From Lithospermum erythrorhizon (Eukaryota; Streptophyta; Magnoliopsida; Boraginales; Boraginaceae), in assembly GCA_019722365.1 (NCBI GenBank), contig JADFUC010000776.1, positions 62,001 to 126,000 of the forward strand: 64,000 nucleotides of DNA, given 5' to 3'. The position numbers and the translations under genes were made by a program. The notes under the pieces were generated by a model. It saw nothing but the letters and a program-made list of their open reading frames with translations, made no database searches and had not been told where the DNA came from. Each line of letters opens with the position of its first letter. Position 1 is the stretch's first letter. Positions 1 to 12,760 of this stretch are shown here, in pieces.

Positions 1-400
1 TACCACGAATAGTATCCAATCACATATAATCATACTTATATATAAGAACATATGTATAACCATTAATAAGGCTACTTAATGAACAACTACTCTCAAATTA
101 CATAGCAACCTCTTATTCAACATCACTACTGTGATCAACATAACACTCAATATTATATTTATAACCATCAACAACGATAATCAACACTATTCAAATAAAA
201 CAACACAATCAATAATGGTTAGTCCAACAAATATATAATATCAAACCTCCATCCACACATCCATCCACCAACCACACATCCACCAATACACACATAACAC
301 ATGTATATACATCACATCCCTCCCGACCGAGGCTACTCCCCTCAATACGCAAAGATATCACACCAAACCTCCCACGAGGCTACTCTCTCAATGTATATAT
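1..400. repeat. A/C-rich repeat flank left of the Copia relic
   Basis: No coding potential is visible. The strand is strongly A/C-biased with short CATCCA/ACACA iterations (about 248-300). A motif close to CGAGGCTACTC..TCAAT occurs twice about 50-60 bp apart (about 328 and 376). The sequence just right of the Copia relic (7491-7700) has the same unusual A/C bias, so the Copia element probably inserted into an older repeat, perhaps another LTR element. The identity of that older element is not established. Confidence 0.4.
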
Positions 401-1337
401 TGTTGGAAATCAATAAAAATTGATTCCCTTTTATTATGCCCGTTATTTAATAATTACGTATCAATTCATTTCACCGTCAAGTTAAACGTAATTATCGGAA
501 CTTAAAGGCTCACCTTAGTAATTGTACATTACTAGCTGGCTCATGATAATTTAAGGGGTTATGAGCGATTGCTAGATCTTACTCATTAATCATTATAATA
601 ATAGTAATTGGTCGATTATTATTATTATACAACTTACTATTATCTCAGCCTAGAATGTCAGCTAATACTATACAATGATATTCGAATTATATTTCATGAA
701 TGAACTTAAATGAGACTTGTATAATGAGAAATGAATCTCTCAATATTTATATATTTGTCAAATATAATGATGAACATCAATTGGTTAAACTTACAAGTTT
801 AATCAATTAAGCACACTGACTTGTTAAGTTAATTAAATGCTACAACTCACTAAAGGACTCATTATCGATTGGGGTCATAACGTGTCCAATTAAGTTAACG
901 GTTAAACCGATCATGAACGAGTCAAGTTTAACGGTCGAATTAGGCTTCGTATTTAAACAAAAAGAGACAAGGTTTTTCTTTTGATGAAAAACTCTTTGCC
1001 TCCTCTTCTCTCAATGCTCGCCTCCTCCCAAGAATTGAAAGAGATTTCTTCCAATTTTATACCTCTGTAACTCTAGCAAGCTCAAGTCTGGGGCGATTCA
1101 TTTCCTCAGCAATCTAGAGGACATCATTTCAGGTTGACAAGCTTTGAGAGAATTTTTAAGGGGTTTTCAATGCGAGGGATTTGTGGTTTTTGGTTCATTT
1201 TCGCCTTCCGTCAGAACGTAAGTACCTAATTATTCATATCAGAATTATTTTGTGTTTGGGATTAACATACATCATTCGAGCGATCCGGACGTATAATTGG
1301 TGTTTATCACTTAATAAATTCATACTAGATTCTAATA
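401..1337 (+). repeat. 5' LTR of the Copia relic
   Basis: The boundaries are set by comparison with the solo LTR at 39593-40545. Both begin TGTTGGAAAT and end TAGATTCTAA(C/T)A, and both carry the block GATTGCTAGATCTT followed by an (ATT)n run ending in ATACAA. The 3' third is repeated at 7210-7490. A TATTTAAA-like promoter box lies near 950. No clear primer-binding site follows 1337. Confidence 0.75.
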
Positions 1338-3264
1338 AAGGCCTCGCAGCCTACTCAAGTTTGATGTATTTTATCTAATCCTATTCAGGTGTCGACGTGA
1401 AGTTGTTAATTAATTAGATTGATTCATGATTTGTATATTCAATTGATGAATATATAATATGAAAAATCAACCCATTTTATATGTATATCACACGACCAGA
1501 ATCATCATTTCATTGTATTGATTTTGATGATTTGGTATTTGTTTAATTGTTTCATGAAATGAAAGGGATTAAAACTTGATTAATTTTATGTTTAATTAAG
1601 GGAGAATCATTTTTGATTTTACAGAGAGGGTTATCAATTTCAGAAAATTATGAAATTAAATCTGTGTGTTCACGACCCTTTGAGGTTCATCTCAGATTTT
1701 TTCCAGAATTTTTGAATTTTTTAAGTACTCCAAAAAATTCATTGAATTTCTGGATTGTTTGGGTTTAATCGAAAAACTAGAAGTGTTTTTGATGAAATTT
1801 CAATTGGACATGTTCAATAATGATATTGTTGATGTTCAAGTCAAATCCCAAATTTTTTTGAATTTTTAGAGCCTCCAAATCATTTTTACAAAAGTTGCAA
1901 TTAATCTGGAAAAACTGAAAACTGAAATGAATTACCAAATGAAGTCGCCGAACTCAAGGGCCTCGTATACAGGCGCTGCCTCGCCGGAATAGCACCTTCC
2001 GCCACCTGACATAGCTCACCGCCATACTATTGCACTCATGCGGCGCTTTTGTCGACCGCGATTGTTTCAATTGGTTTTAAATGTTAAATCATAAATTTTA
2101 TCATTGGTGACGATTGAATATATATCTTGAATGGCATTAAGTTTGATTTATATTTCCCTTTCATAATTATTTTCATTAATTGATAATTTTTGAAAATATT
2201 TTCATGGTAACTTTTAAATTTTGGAGTTAATTACTTGTAAGTAATTATTCCATGATTTAAGAGGTTGATAATTATTGTAATAATTATCATTAATCATGTG
2301 TGAATATATTTAAATTTAAAATTTACATTAATGATACCAATTGTAAAATAATGGGCAATTAATTAGGTCAATTATGAACACATTTATTTTCATTTCATTT
2401 AATACATACGACATTGCCGCACATATATCAAGTTACGGAAACGGAAATCTGAGGCGATGATACGACCCACGCTTTTCCGTCCTACAGACGATTGCTTAAA
2501 CTAATTGCCGAGTCATATTATTTTATTTAATTTTCTTGTTTCTCCCACGTGCTCGCATTGCCTAAGTCGATTAGCGATTGAATCAGAATTCAAGACGGAG
2601 CTCGTGGAGATTCCTGCTCAAAAGGCAAGAAAATGTAATAGGGCCAAATGTTGTTTTTCTGCTTTAAAATGTAATAGGCCTGTGGTCATATCATACTTCG
2701 AATGCGAGACATTTGTTTTATTTTTCATATTGTACATATGTTTCTCGATTATGTGGCTACAATCAGATGGTAAAATAAAAAGAAAGTAATAATAATCTCA
2801 CAATTTAAAATTTAAGCAACGATAAGCCAATTTTAAAGTTATAAATCGGTCGCGATCATCCCGCACACCGCATTGCGGTTACGCTTTACAATTTGATACT
2901 TATTAATGGATCATGCTGTCGATTTCCACTAACTTTGTGGGTTTTCAAATGATCACTCCAAGTAATATTTGGTCTAATCTGTACGCTTAACCGGTTTGTT
3001 TGAGATACAAAAGTCGGGTAGCATCTGGCCAGTATGCTGGGCCGACACAAGAGTTATGTAGTTTTACATAATTGGTTGATAACCTACTATTATAATCGAT
3101 TCAAAATGCATGTAGGGTCAGCTGCTTGAATTTAAGCACAGTTTCGATACTAATATATTTTAAGTAGATTCATATTAGTATTTACTTTACAATTTATTTG
3201 TAAGTGTTTAGCATGATAGTCAATGATTCTCGTTTGTCTTATTTACTTATTCTCGTAGACTAGA

Positions 3265-6200
3265 ATGGCTACCACCACTACTACTCACCCTAGAACTCCG
3301 CTCTCAAACTACATTAACTCGCTACATGTACGATGGTGCAACTTCGAGACACGGTCTCGTGAGTCAAGGTTGTCTTCGCTCTGCACGGGTCGAATACCTT
3401 GTATAAAGGAATTCCTATAAGACCTTCTGACACCGATTGTTCGCCTCGAAATAAATACGAGTCAGACAAGGACTCTCTAAATGCAAAGTGTCTTATGTTT
3501 ACTCGGATGGAGCCGGTTTCTTGCCCTCAGATGACGAGTATCATGTATATGACATTTATCGAAGCTCTCGAGTGAATCAAAGGAGCATTTAATATGAGAA
3601 ATACGAAACCTTCAGGCTCTCATTAATCAGAGTCGTAAATACGGCAGCTCGATTGCGGCACTCGAGGCGACGGATATGGCTGTTACGTGGATCCTTCTGG
3701 GACGCAGATAAGTTCAAGTTGAGTTCTTATCACTACGAGATCCGTCACCAATATGTCTAAGTACATCAGCAAGTTATCGCAGTAATAGTGTCGATCAAGC
3801 CCTCCCCGAGATTCATAAACAAATAACCATTATTTACGCTTAATGAATTTTTGATATTTAACAAAGAGACCTTCCATTTACCGACGCTTCTCTAACAAAG
3901 AACGCCGCAAGCATGTGATAAGTAAGGCGGTGTCTCCGCAGATGACATTTGTCACTATCAGAAACTCAAGTGGTCATCGAAAGCGGACTCAGAAATTCAA
4001 TCAAGATAGAAAAATGGTTTAATAATCACCAAGCCTAAAGGTATGCCATATGTTATTGAAGTTTGCAATAACTTAATTCTACTCGCGGGCGCTTAAACAC
4101 CGTCATGTTCATATTTATCATAATACGCAGTGAACTCAAGTCGTTGTAAGACTGAAGAGGGGAAATCGACCCACGGTAGGAACGGACATGTCAGCGTCTC
4201 TCGCAAAGAGGATCCATCGCTTAAATTCTGCCCACGCCTTGTTTTGAACTTATCACCGGTTTAATATGTACCTACAATTTGCGTGAATATTATCGCTTTT
4301 GTTTCAATAATGACGGATTTTCATTTTCACGTATCCCAATGAATTTAGGATCACCAAGAATGGGCAAGATTTGGTACCGCTTCTCCCTTCAAAAATAGTC
4401 TATTCGCTTAGACATGATTATCGAGTCAGATAACATAAACTTAAAACGGAATAAGCTCTAATGACTAAAAAACCAAACATATCTATGGTATCATGTAGAT
4501 TAATATATTAACGAGAACCTAATCGCTAAACTCCACTCCGTGAATACTTAGCGTTTCAATTATGAATCATAATACGACAAAAGCAGAATCTTGCCTTCGG
4601 GCAAAATGACTAAAGCGCCTCTTCATCGAATTCAAATTTGAAAGCGGCAAGTCGATTTATCGGGATCATACAATCGATGTATGCGAGCCAATGAACACAT
4701 TCAGAAGAGGAGGTTATAACTACTTCATTACATTTATCGATGATTACAGAGATACTCGCTTGTGTATCCGATGCAGACACAAACACGAGTCCTTTGAAAA
4801 ATCTGTGAGTTCCAAAATGAAGTACAAAACCACCGAATAAGACAATAAAGATTCTCCGGTCCATGTAGGAGAATATCGAGTCACTAGTTCAATACTCATC
4901 TTAGAAAGGTATTGTTTCACAACTCACTTCCAGCTAGAACGCCACAACATAATGGCGTGTCTGAAGGAGAAATCGAACCCTTCTTGATATGGTTCGATCT
5001 ACGGCGAGTCTGGTTCGATCTACCGTTAATTTCGGGATACGATTGCCGACACTTACCTTAAATCAGATGTCCAACAAAGTCAAGCAGAGAAAACTCTCCA
5101 TGAACTGTGGATCAAAGATTCCCAAGTTGGGTTTCGCACTGGGTCGCTAAGCTTATGTTAAGAGATTAACAAAGCGATAAATTGCGCCAAATATGATAAA
5201 TGTTATTTCATAGATATCCAAAGGAAACAGCTTGGTTACTACTTCTACCAAAGTACGAATGTAATCTTCATTGGTAAAGCATGGTGAGCGCTCCTTGAAA
5301 AGGAATATATATGTCCGCATGTATCAAGAATGGTGTCGATTCACGGCCTCAAGTTGACGGTCAATGTCGATGTATCTAACGCATATCCCATTTGACCACA
5401 AGCACTGCACCCCTTTAATGTAAGATCCAGCTCTTTGATCCACAGTGAAGTTTCAACCCTTGTGGAGATCCAATAGGATCACACGAACTGCAGCGCTTAG
5501 TACGGTGAAGCCTTCATCATCAGCGCATTTGAGCCCACTTTAGAAAGTTACCGAACTCGCCAAGGATTGGCTATGTAAATGTTTCTCAACGGTGACTTTA
5601 TTTAAGCACAATATATATACTGAATAAAAGATCCATCGAGATCGGGTCAAGGTTAATTGACTTTGTCAGATACCCATGTGAATAAGGTATCGCAGCACCA
5701 ACATGAGTAATTCCAAGAAGCGGTAATCTCCCTCTACGAGATAATGGAGTTCAACTCAGCAGAAGACGTTGTCCCAATTACTAGCGCCGGTATTTAACAA
5801 AACGGCTGACGCACCTTTACGCCTCGCCATGTGATCCATCATGTATGCCATGTTACGACTAGACCCAATGTGTCTTATGCACTAGTATGCTAACCAAGCA
5901 AGTAGATACCAAGCTAATCCGTGAAAGCCAATCGGATTGCGCGAGTTGCCGCATCTCAAGATCCGGTAAGAACTGTAGACGCTTTCGTATACGCGGAGAT
6001 GACGAGTTGCGAAGCCACCGGGTACACCGATGCCGCTTTCAAACCGATGTAGACGATTATCGCTCCCAAATTGGTATGTATTTAACTCAACCAGAGCAAG
6101 ATTCGATGAGTTCCAAGCAGAGTACTCAAGTGTCGATTCTACCACAAAACTGAAAGTACATCGCAAAGATCTCGCTCGCTTAAAGAAGCATGCTGCCGAT

Positions 6201-6430
6201 TAAGAAATTGCGGACTCGAGTCAGGCACGAATATCAGGACCGCTTGAGTTGCTTTGTAGAAAATATCAAGGAGTAGCTCAAGCTAAGGAATCCCGAGCAC
6301 ATCACAAATCCAAGCACGTAACCAGAAAGTATCACCTAATTAGAGACACGCTAATGTAGGCGATGTCAAAGTATGAAAGTAGAAACAGAGGCCACCAAAC
6401 CCCTTTACCAAACCACTAAGTGAGGCAAAG
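3265..6430 (+). pseudogene. Copia gag-pol remnant (integrase, RT, RNase H fragments)
   Basis: Gag may start at 3265 (ATGGCTACCACC, reading MATTTT). Integrase core is clear around 4730-4860: pieces reading FITFIDDY and RHKHESFEK across frames, then CEFQNEVQ. TPQHNGVSER follows at about 4940-4970, a Copia hallmark, with RNRTLLDMVRS next. A weak FLNGD reverse transcriptase motif sits near 5585. RNase H is at about 6020-6420: FQTDVDDYRSQ, SSKQST, then KSKHVTRKYHLIRD and a degraded form of the family's ADPLTKPL motif. Many stops and single-base indels separate these pieces. The reading order agrees with Copia rather than Gypsy. I infer an ancient insertion with no coding ability. Confidence 0.78.
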
Positions 6431-7189
6431 CATGATTTAGCATGCAACGAACATATCTTAGACAGATGTCGTAGCCGGTGTTAGGTTGGGAGTCGCGATG
6501 TATCTCATATGTTACGTGAACAAATATTTGAATATTGTTGCTTCTTATATTCTAGTATATTTGTTTACTTCGGCTATATGTTTTAAATTTACATATAATA
6601 TATATGTATTGTATCCTCGATGAGTGAAAAGTCAAATCCCTAGGCTAGTCTATGTTTTTCTAGAGAGGCAACATGAATTGTTGATTATACCTCTTCAAGC
6701 CTAAACATGTGATACCCAAAGCCTCGTCAGATATCGATAGTCAGGCGACAAGCATCATGGCATTCTACATAGTGATTTATTAGTGATCAAGTTTGATCAC
6801 GTGAATCACAGGATCAAATCAATACCACGGGCCGCCGGTCCTATGACCTGGGAGTCAGGCGACCGAAACGAATTCATATAAGATATGATATCTCACAGAC
6901 TATGATATTTGTTTAGAATTTTAGGTTCGACAATTTAGACCTAAGATACATAACTATTTGTGTTATATAAGCTATGTATTTTGACTATGACCAAACGCCT
7001 TCCTTAAGCGGGATTATAATTCATATGTCGGGTCATACAGTTGAGTATAACGATAGATGTCGAGTATCGGGAGTGGATTTGGTCCGCCCTTAATATACAA
7101 GGAAGATTCTGTGCCTCTCACACGCTTGGTAACGATTGCCGCATGGACGTCATAAATGCTTATTCACCATACTGAGTAAAGAAAGTTGT

Positions 7190-7490
7190 GGGTGGTTTCA
7201 TGACACACTTCTTATGGTTAACCTACGACTAGAGATCGCATTCAAGTCTACGGATTCATTTTGGTGCAAAGCAGAATCTATGTGGATATCATTTCTGTTG
7301 ACAAGCTTTGAAAAGATTTTAAAGGGCTTCTCACGAGGGATTTGTGGGTTTTTGGTTCATTTCGTCTTCCGCTGCAATGTAAGTACCTCGTTATTCATAT
7401 TGCAATATTTTTGTGTTTAGATTAACATACATCATTTGAGGATCCATTGAATCGCGTTTATCACGAATAAATTCATACTAGATTCTAAAA
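7190..7490 (+). repeat. Truncated 3' LTR of the Copia relic
   Basis: About 280 bp match the 3' third of the left LTR, ending TTCATACTAGATTCTAA. The sequence before it (about 6540-7190) looks like the non-coding stretch between pol and the LTR and does not match the left LTR. A purine-rich stretch (GAGTAAAGAAAG, near 7172) precedes it. The missing 5' part of the LTR was probably deleted. Confidence 0.6.
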
Positions 7491-8989
7491 TATATATATC
7501 ATTTCACCCAACCAACCTCGCAAAAGAATACACACACCAACCACAAACAATACACGGCCACACGCAACACAAGCACATACAACAATCGTAGTATAATCAT
7601 ACAACTATAACAATCTCTATAACATCATTATCAACAACTCAATATAATATTCCACTATAACCACGACAAACACATGTCAAATTATATAACCATAATATAT
7701 ACTTAAAGGTTCCAATCGCGAGATTGTACCACCTCGAGCAAAAGCAACTAAAATATCTCTAGGTAGTCCACGTGATAGGTCCGTCTAACTCCTATCCAAA
7801 GCAATTATATACGTTATTTTACTTTCCGTTTAATAACCTCCCCTTTATATCTATTAAATCTCAAATAAAGATCAAATATAATGCAACAATCCCGATATAA
7901 TCATCTAGTTCAAAATGTAGTAAAATGATCCAACAAAATTGCCCAAATATTTTTATAGCATAAAATATAATTTTTCTCATTTAAATCCCTATTATTTATT
8001 ATTTTAGATCTCAGCTAATTCAAAAATAAATATCACATCAACTTTTAAAATTTCCAAAATTTATTTATTTCCATTTGTATATCATTTCTACCATTTAACT
8101 TCCAAAATTTTATAATACAAAACATCTCAAAATCAAACCTTCTTACATAGTCAACTCCATATACAACACTTACTTAAAACAAGATTTTATACTTTTGGAA
8201 CATATTTATTATTTATTTCCTATTTCTTATATAAAAATCGAGGATTAAATAGAAAACAAAATCAAACCCATACATAAATATAGTTATCTCTCAATGATAT
8301 ACTCCTAAAATATTCCAATATATGTTGGTCATAACAAATAAACTACATAAAGATTCGACCTTAATATAATATTCATTTTTCCTAACTTTTCAAATTATAA
8401 ACAACCTAACATATCATCTAGATGTTCCAAGACATTTAAAGAAAGAGCTTAAGAGTTGTATCATATACCTTTAAATGTTTTAGATGATAGTAGGAACTAC
8501 TTAAAAGTTTCGACTTTTTACATGCAGAATCTCCTTTACAAGACAAAAAGAAGTTAAGAAAAGAAAAAAAAAATGAAACGCTACTTAAGATGATGCATGA
8601 TTTCCGCCAAGAGGGGGAGTGAGATAATGACGGGAGATATTTTGGGTTTATGGATATATACAGAGTAAAAGTTAGGCTCTTTTGGTACGGTGTTTTATTT
8701 ATGCACTTTTATCATTAAATTTAAATTTAAAATCCATCCTAAATATATAATTATCCGTGTAACACAATATCACCTATTTAATACCTTGCCCCAGATATCT
8801 ATTTTATTCCAAAGTATTTATACTATCTCCGGGTGCCACCACCAAACGATATATTTAACATATTTTTAAAGGTTTAAATGTAACGGGTTATTTCATTATC
8901 TCACTAGGTTTTTTTTGTCCTACACGATTTTTCCTAGTGACTATTTAACCAAAGTTGGTTAAACGATAAACTACGCAGAAATCTTGAAA
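7491..8989. other. Intergenic, A/C-rich then AT-rich, no gene seen
   Basis: The first ~250 bp keep the A/C bias of 1-400. The rest is AT-rich without sustained reading frames. At 8902-8945 a stretch containing CACTAGG, T-runs and CCTAGTGA resembles non-coding sequence downstream of pol in some Copia elements, but it is too short to assign. Confidence 0.4.
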
Positions 8990-9769
8990 TGCAAGAAGAA
9001 AGTCGTGAATGCATTTGGTTGAGGAATATGATCCAGCAGATCCATATTACTTATGATTTATCATATGAAAGTTGGTCCTGACGATCTTTATGACGATAAT
9101 TGTAGATGTGTTGCACAGTTAAATGAATGACATATCAAAATGAGATGTAACAAAATATATTGGGCGTTTTTCTCTACCCATACTTCCAGTTGAACGCGGA
9201 AATCGATTTTCAATAAATTCATCTGTGAATATCCGCAGATATTCACTAAATCACTTCCTACCTCAACATTCAAAACCTATCCGTATATGCGACTCACGCG
9301 ACTGCTCGACGCTGCCATACGGCCGGAGGAAGTACGCTTGTAATTATTTTTCCTAATCAAGTTTTTTCCAAACGAAGTTTTCCGAGCAAGTGTTTTAATG
9401 AGACAATATTATAAGCATCCGCTAAGAATAATGCACTATTTTTCCTTCACTCTGATTTTTATCTCCGCATGTGTTTTTCCTAAGACGATTTTAAACGGCG
9501 ATATTCTGCTGACAAACATCCAAATCTTTAAGCCAGTATGAAATAATTTGATGTCTCGATTGTCAACCAAGCTTCGCCTCATGAAGAAAGAAAGTGTTAC
9601 AACATTAAGAATTGTGCTTAATCATACCAACTCATACCATATGTATCAGATTGCGGAAGCCTATAACAGACACTCAGAATGTGATCAATATCAAGCAATA
9701 AAATCTATTCTCCTCCTATTCTCTTACTTTCTCTGTCTATTTACATTATTATTAGTTATATTCATAACA
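8990..9769 (+). mobile_element. 3' end of a second Copia element: RNase H, polypurine tract, short LTR
   Basis: Reading plus with frameshifts, 8995-9300 gives ECIWL, MIQHI, LYDDNCRCVAQLNE, HIKMR, FFSTH and KSLPTSTF. These align to the Copia RNase H C-terminus (family form: YEDN.AC..Q...G.IKGDRTKHISPKFF and KSLPTSTF). This is a different lineage from the element at 401-7490. Downstream is the usual non-coding tail with TTTTTCC runs, then a purine tract at about 9582-9594. It abuts a TGTTAC...ATAACA segment (9595-9769, 175 bp) that contains AATAAA and fits a short LTR. Nothing of gag or the rest of pol remains upstream. Confidence 0.72.
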
Positions 9770-11645
9770 ATAAGTTTAATTCAATATAATATTTATATTA
9801 TTCTATCATTCTTATAGGGTCATATTTTTATTTAGTTGTAATAATTATTTTTTCAATTTCTAAAAATTATTAATTTATGATTTTCTTGGGAACTATATTA
9901 TAAAAGGATTTTCCGAAAAAATTATTATCTCATTATTTTATCGATTCTTTGTAATTTTTTAATCGACCTAAATCGAACCGACAAATTTATTATTATTTTA
10001 AAGTGTTTTATTAATTTATCGAATATTAATTTATAAAATTTTACTGTAGTATATCAATGATAATATACTGCAATGAGTCATACATAACTTTTTAATCTAT
10101 ATGAATTATTTTAGTTTCACAATTTTAGAACATTATCTTAAAAGATTATATTCATTAAATATCATATATACTTGGGATTACTATCGTAAAAGTTAAGCAC
10201 ATATCTTATTCTTTAAATAGTAAGAGGAGAACAACGACCATACAAATTTGATTTTCCTTCATTGTGAGGATTTAATAAGGAAATAATCCGTAGTAATAAA
10301 CAAAAATGTACAATATTAATTATTTTCTATACTATAAGTACAAAAATGTGTTCTTTTCATTATTATCTAGATACTTATAACCGTTGAATAATTATAAAAA
10401 AAAAAAAAAGCAATCACATATCTTTGTGCCTAAAATAGTAAAGGGAGAGTAATACCACATAGAGAACATGTTTTCTTTTACGGTTGAGGATTTATGAAGG
10501 AAATAATCTATATTTATATACCTTCTAAAAGTGTAAATATGAATTGATATTTTTTTCTTTTTTAAAATATTTATGTACTCTCCCAAATACTTTAATTACT
10601 AGACATTAATTCGTAAATAGTAATCATTTAATTTGAATTTAAAATTTGTTACATTTAATAATTACACAACCGTTATATATATGGTTAGAAATACCAAGAT
10701 TTTATGTATTCTAATATTTATAGTATATTATTATGTATATCATTGTTAAACATCATATGAATAATAACAAATAATATGTATGTATATATATTGTATGATT
10801 ATCATTTCTTCAAGTTTAACCGATCTAATTCATATGTAAAATATGATCACATATCCTTTGCTAAAGTTAGCATAGAAAAAATCATATCTTCAAATTTAAA
10901 CAAAGTTAGTTTGAAGTTTATTAAATTATTTCATGGATAACATAAAATTATCATACAATAAGCATATTCTTCAATGAATTTACAACAATTATTATATTTT
11001 AATTTGTTAATATATTTTTTCATAACTATATATTTCATGAAATCTTTTGAATGTATGTCCCTACTCCCTACTATAAAAATAATTTTAATTAATCAATAAA
11101 TATGTTCTAAGATTAAATTAAATTGAACTTCCATGTTACCAAATCATATTTTTATATTTTTATGTTTTATCAACTCAAGGGTCTTTTTCTAAAGATTAGA
11201 CAGTTATTACAACATATAGTTTTTCAATTACAATACATATTTTGATTCAGAACTTATAAAAATTAACAAATGAGATAAAACTATGTTTGCTCCAAGTATA
11301 TAGAAAACCATAGTGTAAGTCACATATTAGATTTATATTTTGTCTATTAATATATTACGTACGTTACACGTGGACAAAAATGAAATAGAAAATTAAATTT
11401 ATTTTTATATTTGTATATAATATTTAACACATATAATACTAATAACTTTGTGTGTTAGCGTAACTAATATTTTTTAAATTTTATTACTCCAAAATAAACA
11501 TCATAAAAAGTGAATTTTTGCTGACGTATAGATAACAAAAAATTTATGTTTCCGTCTCCAAGCAGCCGATTAGTACCATTTTCAAAGAAAAAGAAATTAT
11601 TTTCATATTTTATCATCATCGCAACGACGCATGATTTACTAGTAT
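9770..11645. other. AT-rich intergenic stretch with a diverged tandem duplication
   Basis: No gene is seen. A ~230-bp unit is present twice in diverged form, at about 10195-10300 and 10425-10530; both carry a variant of AGTAA(A/G)(A/G)G(A/G)GAG..., then GAGGATTTA.(A/G)AAGGAAATAATC. The rest is simple AT-rich sequence. Confidence 0.45.
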
Positions 11646-11950
11646 TATAAATTGCGGCTAATTTTTGGTCCATACTATTACGTAACTTTCTAGTCGGGTC
11701 CTTATAATTACGCTGCTCTTTCAGCCTCCTCATTCCCTGCTTATCTTTCTCTCGATGGTCCCTATTCCCATTTTTAACATCAATGGGTCACTATAGTATC
11801 GGTTTTTGAATAAAATTACTATTTTGTCTCAACACTAAACTAAAGTTTAACATTTTATATAATTAAAATAGAACTCCACACCTTTATTCTTTAACACATC
11901 TACTCCAACTCCTTCCCCAACCCTGCACCCCCCTAAACTTTCCCTCAAGT
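11646..11950 (+). mobile_element. One arm of a long-TIR non-autonomous DNA element
   Basis: The sequence begins GGCTAATTTTTGGTCC and carries GGGTCCTTATAATTACGC and ACACTAAACTAAA. Its middle reads CATTTTATATAATTAAAATAGAA and it ends near TTTAACACATC. The same string occurs as the reverse complement of the right arm of the complete element at 46190-46810. No opposing arm is seen to the right, so this copy is truncated to one end. Confidence 0.55.
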
Positions 11951-12654
11951 TGTATTATTTGGTAAATGATAACTCCAAGTTAACGCCGGGTAACTTCTTT
12001 GCCGCGAGGCAACGGACAGCGACTTCCAAAGCACAGAGATTTGATTTTTGAGGTGCTCCTTTATTTTAAAATTAAAAATCTTCGTGAAGTGGCCCGACTT
12101 GGCCACCGTCAAGAATTGTTACTCTTATCAGATTGCCTGCGCTTAAAACTAGAAAATAGCCTAAAATATAGAGTTTTGCTCCAACAACAAATGTAAATTC
12201 TCTCGAGAGAAAAATGACGTAAGCATCGTATACCTTTTTTACAAACAATATATAGTAAATATTAATTTAGTATGTCAAATCCATAAAGTTGTTGTAGTTG
12301 TCTTGGGAGTATTCATATAATCAAAGTTATTTGAAATTCAAACAAAATGGAACCTTTAGTATCTCTGGTAACCATCAATAATTCAACATATCATTTAGTT
12401 ACGGTGTTACTCTTTTCAAGTAATAGAAGGAGTTTTGTCTTTTCGGTATCGAGTAAATAAAAGGTCGGTGTCGATGCTTTCATAATAACCTTACTAATTC
12501 ATATCATCGACAATCTCTGCTCATTGGGTTGTGTGGCTCAAGATCAACAATGGAGGTTCTTAACCAACTTAAGGTGGGCATCAACATCAACATCAACATC
12601 ACAATAATTGCCAGCATTAAACCCAATCGAACCAAAATTCAACAAAATAATTAC
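11951..12654. other. Intergenic, no gene seen
   Basis: A more GC-rich patch (11980-12130) contains a 65-codon open frame without recognisable similarity. The rest is AT-rich. I see no support for a gene. Confidence 0.35.
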
Positions 12655-12760
12655 AAACTCAAAATTTTTTTTAAACCCACCCACCGCTCCCTCATAACGA
12701 CCGAACCCAGTGACCTCTAAGTCGGAAGCGCCTCTTAACCACTGCGCTATTCGACAAGCT
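12655..12760 (-). mobile_element. tRNA-derived SINE-like element
   Basis: On the minus strand the sequence has a Pol III A-box-like stretch (TAGCGCAGTGGTTAAGAGG) and, about 30 bp on, a B-box-like GGGTTCGGTCG. A T-rich/A-rich tail ending TTTTGAGTTTG follows. This spacing is typical of plant SINE heads derived from a tRNA. Target duplications were not identified. Confidence 0.6.

Larger units (their letters stand above)
401..7490 (+). mobile_element. Decayed Ty1/Copia LTR retrotransposon
   Basis: The element starts TGTTGGAAAT at 401 and ends near 7490. The last ~280 bp of the left LTR (about 1060-1337) are repeated as a direct repeat at about 7210-7490, sharing the stretch from TTGACAAGCTTTG through TTCATACTAGATTCTAA. 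Between them lie remains of gag-pol in Copia order (integrase before RNase H), all broken by stops and indels. TATAT directly precedes 401 and follows 7490, a possible 5-bp target duplication, but the site is low complexity. The 5' ~650 bp of the right LTR are not recognisable, so the element is old and partly deleted. It cannot be autonomous. Confidence 0.8.

Noticed and set aside
401..1337. Intact, potentially active retrotransposon
   Set aside because: gag-pol is interrupted throughout and the right LTR is truncated.
11999..12196. 65-codon frame in a GC-richer patch
   Set aside because: No recognisable protein, no splice context and a composition typical of transposon debris.
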